DNA of 64,000 nucleotides from Galbitalea soli (GTDB lineage Bacteria > Actinomycetota > Actinomycetes > Actinomycetales > Microbacteriaceae). Under the pieces are notes generated by a model, which was not told the DNA's origin, did not search any database, and saw only the letters and a list, made by a program, of their open reading frames with translations. Position numbers and translations under genes: made by a program. This document shows positions 57,694 to 64,000 of this stretch, piece after piece; within the stretch, counting starts at the first letter, position 1; every line of letters begins with the position of its first letter. Location: positions 186,001 to 250,000 of the forward strand of contig NZ_JAAGWZ010000002.1 of assembly GCF_010686725.1 (NCBI RefSeq), written 5' to 3'.

Positions 57694-57996
57694 ATGTCCA
57701 AGAAGATCGATTCCGCGCTGAAGGACCTGCTGAAGGCGCTCAAGAAGCACGGTGAAATCGTCGGTGACCGCCACGTGTCGCTCAAGCGCTCGCAGCGGGC
57801 CACCGTGAAGCTTCGGGCGGCGGCCACCGCGTACGCTGCCGCGGTGCACGCGAAGACGGGGCTCGAGAATCCGTTCAGCGATCTGCTCGATCCCACGCTC
57901 GACCACGAGACCATCGAGTCGCTCGCGGCGGAACGCGACAAGATCGCCCTGAGCCTCACCGGCCCGATCCCGCAGCAGCACTCGCAGGCGCTGTAG
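57694..57996 (+). CDS. Small coiled-coil protein of unknown function
   Basis: A 100-residue protein, Lys/Ala-rich (SALKDLLKALKKHGEIVGDRH; KLRAAATAYAAAVHAKTG), with amphipathic helices. No family recognised. Its last nine codons and the following 20 bp are duplicated 57 bp downstream. Confidence 0.6.
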   Translation: MSKKIDSALKDLLKALKKHGEIVGDRHVSLKRSQRATVKLRAAATAYAAAVHAKTGLENPFSDLLDPTLDHETIESLAAERDKIALSLTGPIPQQHSQAL

Positions 57997-58072
57997 CCGC
58001 ACTGCATCGCGGCCTCCCGGATGATCCCGCAGCAGCACTCGCAGGCGCTCTAGCCGCACTGCACCGCGGCCC
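57966..58072 (+). repeat. Tandem duplication of a 3' gene end
   Basis: A 50-bp segment (57966-58015) covering the last codons, stop and 3' tail of the 57694 gene recurs at 58023-58072 with two differences. The period is 57 bp (a multiple of three). Confidence 0.8.
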
Positions 58073-58167
58073 CTCGGCCGCTCCCGCGCGCCCGTCGACG
58101 CGCGCTCCCGCCTGCCCGGATGTCGGTGGTCACCCCTACCCTGGAATTAATCGCGCGACACGCCGAA

Positions 58168-58225
58168 CCACTACATCTAGTGGAATGACAACACTGTCAT
58201 TCCGGTTATATAGTGAGAACTCACT
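58168..58225 (+). promoter_or_regulatory. Promoter with three palindromes before the 27-residue peptide gene
   Basis: Promoter ATGACA (58185-58190), 16-bp spacer, TATATA (58207-58212). Palindromes: CCACTA-CATC-TAGTGG (58168-58183); GGAATGACA-ACAC-TGTCATTCC (58182-58203), covering the -35; AGTGAG-AA-CTCACT (58212-58225), just after the -10. All three are perfect. This is far more symmetry than expected for one promoter and suggests several regulators or strong cooperative repression. Confidence 0.75.
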
Positions 58226-58265
58226 TCGCAGACGCGAAGCGACAACAAGACTTGGGGAGGTTCCT

Positions 58266-58349
58266 ATGGACAACGAGAACGACACGATCGGCGGCTACGC
58301 AGTTCCCGTCGACCCGATGGATCTTCTGCAGTGCGACAGCTGCCAGTAG
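58266..58349 (+). CDS. 27-residue peptide gene with C-terminal CxxC
   Basis: ATG 58266 has GGGGAGG six bases upstream. The peptide starts MDNENDTIGGYAVPV and ends DPMDLLQCDSCQ: an acidic N-terminal part, a Tyr and Pro in the middle, and a Cys-Asp-Ser-Cys near the end. A promoter (58185-58212) lies upstream and a strong terminator (58413-58450) downstream, so it is a complete single-gene unit. It could be a RiPP precursor, a metal- or redox-binding peptide, or a Cys-sensing leader for the downstream genes. No biosynthetic enzyme lies next to it. Confidence 0.6.
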   Translation: MDNENDTIGGYAVPVDPMDLLQCDSCQ

Positions 58350-58412
58350 GGCCTTTCCCCTACCGGCACCGCAACGCCTGAGGGCGCTGAGTTCCACCAG
58401 AGAATTCACCCG

Positions 58413-58450
58413 AACCCCGGCTGACTGAGACGTCAGCCGGGGTTTCGCCT
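58413..58450 (+). terminator. Strong rho-independent terminator after the peptide gene
   Basis: Perfect 13-bp stem AACCCCGGCTGAC / GTCAGCCGGGGTT (58413-58425 / 58432-58444), loop of six bases, then TTTCGCCTTTT. Confidence 0.9.
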
Positions 58451-58476
58451 TTTCCACCCCCAACTAAACTGGCCGG

Positions 58477-58923
58477 GTGCCAGTGAATCCCGACCTCCTC
58501 GAGCGAGTGTTTCCTCCGACCGCCCCCTATCTCGTCGGACGGGAGAAGGTGCGGGAGTTCGCCCGCGCCGTGCTCTCCACCAACCCGCTCAACCACGACG
58601 TCGACGCGGCCCGTGCGGCGGGCTACGCCGACGTGGTCGCCCCGCCCACCTTCCCCGTCGTGGTGCAGGAGTCGACCCTGGCCCAGCTGCTGGCCGAGCC
58701 GGACGGCGGCATCGACTTCTCGCACGTCGTGCACGGTGAGCAGCGCTTCAGTTACACGCGACCCATCGTGGCCGGCGACGAGCTGACCGCGACCCTCTCC
58801 GTCACGAGCGTCAAGTCGCTCGGGGGCAACAGCATGGTCACCGCCGAGTCGGCCATCGTCGACTCGTCCGGGGCGCACGTCGTCACCGCGGTCTCCACCC
58901 TCGTCGTGCGGGGTGACGCGTGA
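58477..58923 (+). CDS. HadA-like MaoC-family dehydratase (N-terminal hot-dog type)
   Basis: A 148-residue hot-dog protein resembling mycobacterial HadA: VGREKVREFARAVLS, GYADVVAPPTFPVVVQ, HGEQRFSYTRPIVAGDELTATLSVTSVKS. It has the FAS1-type dehydratase layout that lacks the full Asp-His pair, so it needs a partner; the next gene encodes the HadB-like partner. Together they would dehydrate 3-hydroxyacyl chains. The two genes overlap by four bases (GTGA). Confidence 0.8.
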   Translation: MPVNPDLLERVFPPTAPYLVGREKVREFARAVLSTNPLNHDVDAARAAGYADVVAPPTFPVVVQESTLAQLLAEPDGGIDFSHVVHGEQRFSYTRPIVAGDELTATLSVTSVKSLGGNSMVTAESAIVDSSGAHVVTAVSTLVVRGDA

Positions 58924-59336
58924 CCGCCCTCAGCGAGTCCGTCGGCGACGTCGTCGCCGAGCGCGAGTACCACCTCAGCCGCGACACCCTCGTGCGCTAC
59001 GCGGGTGCCTCCGGTGACTTCAACCCGATTCACTACCGCGACGACGTCGCGCTCAGCGTGGGCCTCGAGGGCGTACTCGCGCACGGCATGCTCACCATGG
59101 GCGTCGCGGTGCAGCCCGTGGTCGACTGGCTGGGCACCCGCGGAACAGTCGTCGACTACAGCGTGCGATTCACCCGGCCTGTGCTCGTGGACCCCGTGGA
59201 CGGGGCGACCGTGACCGTCGTCGCGAAGCTCGCGGTGGTCGACGAGGAGGGCGCGCGCATCGACCTCACCGTCAGCGCCGCGGGAGCGACCGTGCTCGGC
59301 AAGGCCCAGGTGCGGGTGGCGCTGACCGCGCCATGA
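58920..59336 (+). CDS. HadB-like MaoC-family dehydratase
   Basis: A 138-residue hot-dog hydratase with the catalytic pattern YAGASGDFNPIHYRDDVAL (Asp and His) and LAHGMLTMGVAVQPVVDWLG. This is the active subunit of the HadAB-type (R)-3-hydroxyacyl dehydratase. GTG 58920 overlaps the HadA stop, and the MurB gene overlaps its stop. Confidence 0.82.
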   Translation: MTALSESVGDVVAEREYHLSRDTLVRYAGASGDFNPIHYRDDVALSVGLEGVLAHGMLTMGVAVQPVVDWLGTRGTVVDYSVRFTRPVLVDPVDGATVTVVAKLAVVDEEGARIDLTVSAAGATVLGKAQVRVALTAP

Positions 59337-60466
59337 GACTCGCCGATCTGACCACCCTGCGCGTGGGCGGCGACGCGGACGTCGTCGTCGAGCCCGCGAC
59401 CGAGGCCGAACTCGTCGAGGCGACGCGCGATGCGTGGGACTCCGGTGACGAGTGGCTGATCCTGGGCGGGGGATCGAACGTCGTCGTCGGCGACGAGGGG
59501 TTCGAGGGCACGGTCATCCACGTCGTCACCCGGGGAATCGAGCGGGTGCCCGCGGGAGAGGCGTCGCTGCGCCCCTCCGCCTACCTCGGCGAGCGCGGGG
59601 TGCGTCTGCGCGTGCAGGCGGGTGAGCCGTGGGATGACGTGGTCGCCCACGCGGTGGCGAACGGCTGGGCGGGCATCGAGGCGCTCTCGGGCATTCCGGG
59701 TTCGGCGGGAGCCGCGCCCATCCAGAACATCGGTGCATACGGCCAGGAGGTCGGCTCCTCCCTCGTCGCGATCGAGTTCCTCGACTATCTGAGCGGCGAG
59801 GTCGAGCGCATCCCGGCGCCGGCGCTGGGACTCGGCTATCGCAGCTCCGTGCTCAAGCAGGGCCGGCAGGGGCTCGTCGTGGCGATCGAGCTCGCGCTCA
59901 GCGACGACGCCGCGGGGCGTCGTGCGCTCAGTCACCCCATCGCCTACGCCCAGCTGGCGGCCGCGATGGGTGTGCGGTTGGGCGCCCGGGTGCCCGTCGA
60001 CGAGCTGCGGCAGACCGTGCTCGAGCTGAGGGCGAGCAAGGGGATGATCTGGGACCAGTCCGACCCCGACTCCGTGAGCGCGGGGTCATTCTTCACCAAC
60101 CCGATCGTGGGCGAGAACTTCGCGCGGACCCTGCCGCGCGAGGCGCCGCGGTGGCCGACGGCGCCCGACGAACCCGACATCGCGGTGCCCCTCGGACTCC
60201 CGGCGGCCGAACCGGCGGTGCGCTCCGACTACCGGGTCAAGCTCAGCGCCGCGTGGCTCATCGAGCACGCGGGCATCGGGCGCGGCTTCGCCCTGCCGGG
60301 ATCGCGCGCGGCGATCTCGTCGAAGCACACCCTCGCGATCGTGAACCGGGGCGGTGCCACGGCCGAGGAGGTCGCGGAGCTCGCCCGCTACGTGCAGACG
60401 CGAGTGTTCTCGGAGTACGGGGTCCGGCTGCAGCCGGAACCCGTACTCGTCGGGGTGACGCTCTAA
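59333..60466 (+). CDS. murB: UDP-N-acetylenolpyruvoylglucosamine reductase MurB
   Basis: A 377-residue FAD enzyme that makes UDP-N-acetylmuramic acid for peptidoglycan. Motifs: LGGGSNVVVGDEGF (FAD loop), SGIPGSAGAAPIQNIGAYGQEV, catalytic Ser in SAGSFFTNPIV and the C-terminal HTLAIVNRGGATAEEV. The length of 377 is a little longer than E. coli, as in actinobacteria. It overlaps the HadB gene; hadA-hadB-murB order is common in this group. Confidence 0.93.
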   Translation: MRLADLTTLRVGGDADVVVEPATEAELVEATRDAWDSGDEWLILGGGSNVVVGDEGFEGTVIHVVTRGIERVPAGEASLRPSAYLGERGVRLRVQAGEPWDDVVAHAVANGWAGIEALSGIPGSAGAAPIQNIGAYGQEVGSSLVAIEFLDYLSGEVERIPAPALGLGYRSSVLKQGRQGLVVAIELALSDDAAGRRALSHPIAYAQLAAAMGVRLGARVPVDELRQTVLELRASKGMIWDQSDPDSVSAGSFFTNPIVGENFARTLPREAPRWPTAPDEPDIAVPLGLPAAEPAVRSDYRVKLSAAWLIEHAGIGRGFALPGSRAAISSKHTLAIVNRGGATAEEVAELARYVQTRVFSEYGVRLQPEPVLVGVTL

Positions 60467-60505
60467 GTCAGCGGGTTCGCTGACGCCGGTGCGGGCGGAC
60501 TGGGA

Positions 60506-62026
60506 TCAGCGGCCGCGACGGCGTCCGCCGCCACCGCCCTGGCTCATACCGACCAGTCCACCGACGCGGAGGCCGCCGCTGCGACCCGCGCCCGTGCGGG
60601 CGGCGCCCTGCGAGGAGCCCTGGCCGGACCCCTGCGCGGGGCGGTCGGAGCGGGCGGGACGCTCGCCGCGCGGCTGGCCGTCGCGCGAACCGGCGGGCCG
60701 GGCATCCCGACCGCCGTCGCGTGCGCCACGACCGGCAGCGGTGCCGCCGTCGCGACTCGCGCGCTTGCGCTGTGCGTTCGCCCCCTGCGAGCGGCCGCCC
60801 TGCGACTGACCGCGCACGGGAGCGGCGGCACGGGGCACCGGGGTGACGTAGGCGGCGACCTCGCCGACGAGGGCCGTGACGGCCTCGGAACGGGCATCCA
60901 CCCGCTGCGGGGTCACCGTGATGGCGGCCTTGCGGAGGAGAGCCGCGGTGTCCTTCTGCTGCGTGGGCAGCACGATCGTGACGACGTCGCCCTCCGAGCC
61001 GGCGCGGGCCGTGCGGCCCGAGCGGTGCAGGTACGCCTTGTGCTCGGCCGGCGGGTCGACGTGGATGACCAGCTCGACATTGTCGACGTGCACGCCGCGC
61101 GCCGCGACGTCGGTCGCGACCAGCACCTTGCTGTCGCCGGCGGAGAATGCCGCGAGATTGCGGTCGCGCTGCACCTGCGAGAGGTTGCCGTGCAGGTCGA
61201 CGGCCGGGATTCCCGAGTCGGTGAGCTGCTTGGCGAGCTTCTTGGCGTGGTGCTTCGTGCGCATGAAGAGGATGCGGCGACCGGTGCCGGAGGCGAGCCG
61301 CTCGACGAGCAGACGCTTCGCCTCGACGCCCTCAACCTCGAACACGTGGTGGGTCATGGCGGCGACCGGCGAGTTGGCCTCGTCGACCGAGTGCAGCACC
61401 TCGTTGTGGAGGTACTTGCGCACGAGCTTGTCGACCCCGTTGTCGAGGGTCGCGCTGAAGAGCAGGCGCTGACCCGACTGCGGGGTCTTGTCCATGATGC
61501 GGGTGACGACGGGCAGGAAGCCGAGGTCGGCCATGTGGTCGGCCTCGTCGAGCACGCTGATCTCCACGGCGTCGAGCGAGACGAAGCCCTGCTTCATGAG
61601 GTCTTCGAGGCGGCCGGGGCAGGCGACGACGATGTCGACGCCGGCCTTCAGCGCGGCGACCTGGCGCTGCTGCGAGACGCCGCCGAAGATGGTCGTGATG
61701 CTGAGCTTCGCGGTCGCGGCCATCGGCTCGAGCGCGACGGAGATCTGGGTCGCGAGCTCGCGGGTCGGCGCGAGGATGAGCGCGAGCGGGCGTCCCGGCC
61801 GACGGTGGCCACCGGCGAGCGCACCGGTGAGCCGGGCGACGACGGGGATTCCGAAGGCGAGCGTCTTGCCCGACCCGGTCTTGCCGCGGCCGAGAACGTC
61901 GCGACCCTTCAGGGTGTCGGGCAGGGTGTCGACCTGGATGGGGAAGGGCTCGGTGATGCCGCTGGCGGCGAGGGCCGCGACGAGCGGGGCCGGGACGCCG
62001 AGGGCGGCGAAGGATGTTTCGGTCAT
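60506..62026 (-). CDS. DEAD-box RNA helicase with Gly/Arg-rich tail
   Basis: A 506-residue ATP-dependent RNA helicase. Q motif (FAALGVPAPLVAALAASGITEPFPIQ), Walker A GKTGSGKT, DEAD (VLDEADHMADLG), SAT (LFSATLD), HRSGRTARAG. Residues about 405-506 are Gly/Arg/Ser/Gln-rich, typical of tails that bind RNA (RhlE/CsdA-like). Start 62026 has AAAGG upstream. It is probably cold- or growth-regulated, but no cold box was recognised. Confidence 0.9.
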   Translation of the reverse strand: MTETSFAALGVPAPLVAALAASGITEPFPIQVDTLPDTLKGRDVLGRGKTGSGKTLAFGIPVVARLTGALAGGHRRPGRPLALILAPTRELATQISVALEPMAATAKLSITTIFGGVSQQRQVAALKAGVDIVVACPGRLEDLMKQGFVSLDAVEISVLDEADHMADLGFLPVVTRIMDKTPQSGQRLLFSATLDNGVDKLVRKYLHNEVLHSVDEANSPVAAMTHHVFEVEGVEAKRLLVERLASGTGRRILFMRTKHHAKKLAKQLTDSGIPAVDLHGNLSQVQRDRNLAAFSAGDSKVLVATDVAARGVHVDNVELVIHVDPPAEHKAYLHRSGRTARAGSEGDVVTIVLPTQQKDTAALLRKAAITVTPQRVDARSEAVTALVGEVAAYVTPVPRAAAPVRGQSQGGRSQGANAQRKRASRDGGTAAGRGARDGGRDARPAGSRDGQPRGERPARSDRPAQGSGQGSSQGAARTGAGRSGGLRVGGLVGMSQGGGGGRRRGR

Positions 62027-62317
62027 GGTGGTGCCTTTCGGGCAGAGTGACGGGCGTGGTGCCGCGCATACCGTCGGAATGTTCCGGGCGGGGCTGATGC
62101 GGGGCGGTCATGAGTCGACCGCAGCAGTGCAGCGCGCGTTCGCCGGAGAAGTATCTACGAGCCCCCGAGAAATGAATCGGGAGCGAGAAGAGGAAGCGTT
62201 CAACGACGCAGGGAACCCAGTGTTCGGGCTCACAAGTACCGTCAGCCTAGCAGAGGCGCGCGATCAGTCCCCTCTGGCGACTGGTTCGCCCACCCGCGCG
62301 CCCTCGCAGACGGCCGT
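62027..62317. other. 291-bp region between helicase and DUF1684 genes
   Basis: No credible gene. It should hold the leftward helicase promoter and a long 5' UTR; no convincing -35/-10 pair stood out. Confidence 0.4.
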
Positions 62318-62947
62318 CTAGTGCCCTCCGGCGACCCCGTAGCGCTCCCCGACGGGGATCGGCACCGCCGTCGTGTTGCCGGGCTGCGCGAGCGGGCACG
62401 CCCACGCGGGGTCGTAGGCGCACGAGGGGTTGTAGGCGAAATTGAAGTCCAGGATGACGCTGCCGGGGCTGCGTCCCGGGCCGAGATCCGCACCCTTGAT
62501 CGTGTCGATCAGGTAGCGCCCGCCCCCGTAGGTGCCGCCCGGCCGGCCGGCGAGCCCGTCCTTCACGGGGATGAACACGCCACCGCCGTACGACGCGAGC
62601 CGCCACACGTCGAGCGGTCCGACCCCCGGCACCCGGGCGATGCCCAGCAGCTCGAACGGCACGATTCCATCGGTGCCGGTCTCCACCTCCATGCGGCGGG
62701 GCTCGGCGGGCTCGACCATCACCTCGAAGCGCCACGCCGGGTCGTAGGGCTCCACGGGAAGCCCGGTGAATCCCGCGCGATCCGCCGGTAGCAGGGGAGT
62801 GGAGGGGTGCGTGGCGAGCAGCGCGTCGCGCTCGCGTCGCCACCGCTCGTGGGCGAGGGCGGGGTCGTCGCTCGCGCGGACCGCCGCGTACAGGGCGAAG
62901 ACCCGGCGCCGCCAGTCGGCGACGTCGAGCGCGGCGAGGGTGGTCAC
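62318..62947 (-). CDS. DUF1684-family protein
   Basis: A 209-residue protein: PYDPAWRFEVMVEPAEPRRMEVETGTDGIV, GRYLIDTIKGADLG, ILDFNFAYNPSCAYDPAWACPLA are the conserved DUF1684 core with a probable metal-binding Cys/His area. The function is unknown. GTG 62947 gives the family N-terminus. Upstream, a 16-codon ORF (62944-62994) overlaps its start, which may couple translation. Confidence 0.78.
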   Translation of the reverse strand: MTTLAALDVADWRRRVFALYAAVRASDDPALAHERWRRERDALLATHPSTPLLPADRAGFTGLPVEPYDPAWRFEVMVEPAEPRRMEVETGTDGIVPFELLGIARVPGVGPLDVWRLASYGGGVFIPVKDGLAGRPGGTYGGGRYLIDTIKGADLGPGRSPGSVILDFNFAYNPSCAYDPAWACPLAQPGNTTAVPIPVGERYGVAGGH

Positions 62948-63003
62948 GAGGCGGGGGCGGAGGTCATCCGGACCATCGCGGCGGGAGCGGTCATGCCTCG
63001 AGG

Positions 63004-63495
63004 CTACGCGCCGTCGGCCAGGCGTGCCCGGTGCCAGCCCGGCGCCAGTCGACGCATGCGCGCCGCGCGGTACTGCCAGAACAGCCAGTACAGCGGCCAC
63101 GCGAGCGGCGTCAGCGGGCCCACCTCGAAGCGCAGGCGATCGCGGTAGAGGGTTCCGCCGCCCTCGCCCGGGGCGACCGTGAGGTCGTGCTGCCAGCGGG
63201 TGACGAGAGACAGCGGCCCGTTGAGGCCCCGCCCCGTGTCGCGCATCCCGCGAACGCCCCAGCGCCACTCGGGGTAGCTCACATCGATTGTCTGCTCCCC
63301 GATCGCGACCAGCCCGAGCGCCCGCACGGTGACGGGGTGCGGACCGACCGGCCACTGCGCGGGGAAGCCCTGGGGCTCGATCGCCTCGAACTGCAGGAGC
63401 GGGAAGCTCACGCGGTTGAGAACGCGGGGGCTCCGGATCGCCCACCAGGCGTCATCCGGTTCGCAGTCGAGCGCGAGTCTGAGCTTGATCTCCAT
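63004..63495 (-). CDS. SRPBCC-like (START-domain) small protein
   Basis: A 163-residue protein with DCEPDDAWWAIRSPRVLNRVSFPLLQF at the start, GEQTIDVSYPEW in the middle and a basic C-terminal helix (RAARMRRLAPGWHRARLADG). The helix-grip layout suggests an SRPBCC lipid- or ligand-binding fold. No catalytic residues. It precedes DUF1684 on the same strand. Confidence 0.65.
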   Translation of the reverse strand: MEIKLRLALDCEPDDAWWAIRSPRVLNRVSFPLLQFEAIEPQGFPAQWPVGPHPVTVRALGLVAIGEQTIDVSYPEWRWGVRGMRDTGRGLNGPLSLVTRWQHDLTVAPGEGGGTLYRDRLRFEVGPLTPLAWPLYWLFWQYRAARMRRLAPGWHRARLADGA

Positions 63496-63560
63496 CTGCC
63501 CAAGTGTGCTCCGATCGGCGGCCGATGTGATCCCCTGTGGAGAAAATGTAGCCTTGCACG

Positions 63561-64000
63561 GTGCACGATGCTCACCGCCAGACTCAGTACCAGGTCCGCT
63601 TCGACTGGGGAACCGAGGGGGTGGCGACCGTCGGCGACGACGCCGACGTCATCGTGATCGTCGACGTGCTCAGCTGGGGGACCACGGTCGAGCTGCTCGT
63701 CTCGGCCGGCGTCGACGTCGCGAGCGGCACCGTGGCCGGGGGTGCCGGCGAGCTGTTCCCCGACTCCCCGTCGGCGGTGACCCCGGAGGCGATCGCGGGG
63801 CGCCGCGCGGTCGTGGTGCCCGAGCCGGGCGGCGCGGGGATCTGCGCGGGGGTGGCCGGTCATCCGGCGCTCGTCGTCATCGGGGGGTTCCGCAATCGCA
63901 GCGCGGTGGCGCAGTGGGCGCTCGAGCAGCAGGGCCGCAAGAGCAAGCGGTTCACGATCGCGGTGATCGCCGCGGGGGAGCGCCGGGAGGACGGTTCGCT
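63561..64000 (+). CDS. 2-phosphosulfolactate phosphatase family protein (ComB-like), 5' part
   Basis: The frame is open to the right edge, so this is only the first 146 codons. The start (VHDAHRQTQYQVRFDWGTEG) and the core VIVDVLSWGTTVELLVSAGVDV with GRRAVVVPEPGGAG and VIGGFRNRSAVAQWA match the ComB family, which has a phosphatase role in coenzyme M-like pathways but is poorly known in bacteria. GTG 63561 is the first usable start. Confidence 0.75.
   Translation, partial: MHDAHRQTQYQVRFDWGTEGVATVGDDADVIVIVDVLSWGTTVELLVSAGVDVASGTVAGGAGELFPDSPSAVTPEAIAGRRAVVVPEPGGAGICAGVAGHPALVVIGGFRNRSAVAQWALEQQGRKSKRFTIAVIAAGERREDGS

Noticed and set aside
58266-58349. Known RiPP class for the CxxC peptide
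   Set aside because: No lanthipeptide, lasso, sactipeptide or mycofactocin enzyme lies nearby and the core matches none of the patterns I know; left as unknown.

Overview
The window is GC-rich DNA with actinobacterial promoters (TTGACR / TAnnnT), GTG starts, ATGA/GTGA stop-start overlaps and lipoprotein signals. Gene content (LacI-controlled GH32 fructan enzymes with three-gene sugar ABC importers, PPK2, HadA/HadB-type MaoC proteins, MurB) fits a soil or plant-associated member of the Microbacteriaceae or a close relative. The species cannot be named from sequence alone. No rRNA, tRNA, CRISPR array, integrase or transposase was recognised.

Region 1 (1-25.2 kb) looks, by eye, slightly less GC-rich than the rest and is a CoA-dependent catabolic island. 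It holds two complete importers: a NitT/TauT-type ABC system (395-3908) and a branched-chain-amino-acid-type system with a fused permease-ATPase (10310-14815). It also holds an acyl-CoA ligase, an acyl-CoA dehydrogenase, two crotonases, a MaoC hydratase (cut by the window edge), a PaaI-type thioesterase, three SDRs, two MDR oxidoreductases (one fused to two SnoaL domains), an aldo/keto reductase, an alpha/beta hydrolase, two single SnoaL proteins, an EthD-like protein, and PaaX and TetR regulators. The substrate is not evident; an organic acid or cyclic ketone is likely.

Region 2 (25.2-37.9 kb) is an inulin / difructose anhydride (DFA) locus. A divergent control region (33.75-34.04 kb) with several LacI-type operators drives rightward a twin-arginine leader ORF, a GH91 inulin fructotransferase and a secreted GH32 with two ricin-type lectin modules. 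Leftward it drives a binding protein and two permeases, a LacI regulator, a cytoplasmic GH32, a second, longer GH91 resembling DFA-III hydrolase, and a second LacI. Beyond these lies a tatA gene whose own promoter carries near-identical copies of two operators from the central control region. The proposed route is inulin to DFA outside the cell, import, DFA to inulobiose by the cytoplasmic GH91, and inulobiose to fructose by GH32.

Region 3 (38-41.7 kb) has a VOC protein, an MDR oxidoreductase, a TetR with a small membrane protein, and a diacylglycerol-kinase-family lipid kinase. Region 4 (41.8-52.7 kb) is a second fructan locus: an Aec43-like GH32, an ABC importer, a LacI, a cytoplasmic GH32, and a convergent secreted levan-fructotransferase-like GH32 with its own LacI and a perfect 20-bp operator.

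Region 5 (52.7-64 kb) is mostly housekeeping: DUF2255, PPK2, an ABC exporter, an AlkD-like protein, an RraA-like protein, small conserved proteins, HadA/HadB-type MaoC proteins, MurB, a DEAD-box helicase, DUF1684, an SRPBCC-like protein and a ComB-type phosphatase cut by the right edge. Between these lies a self-contained 27-residue peptide gene ending in a CxxC motif, with its own promoter, three palindromes and a strong terminator.
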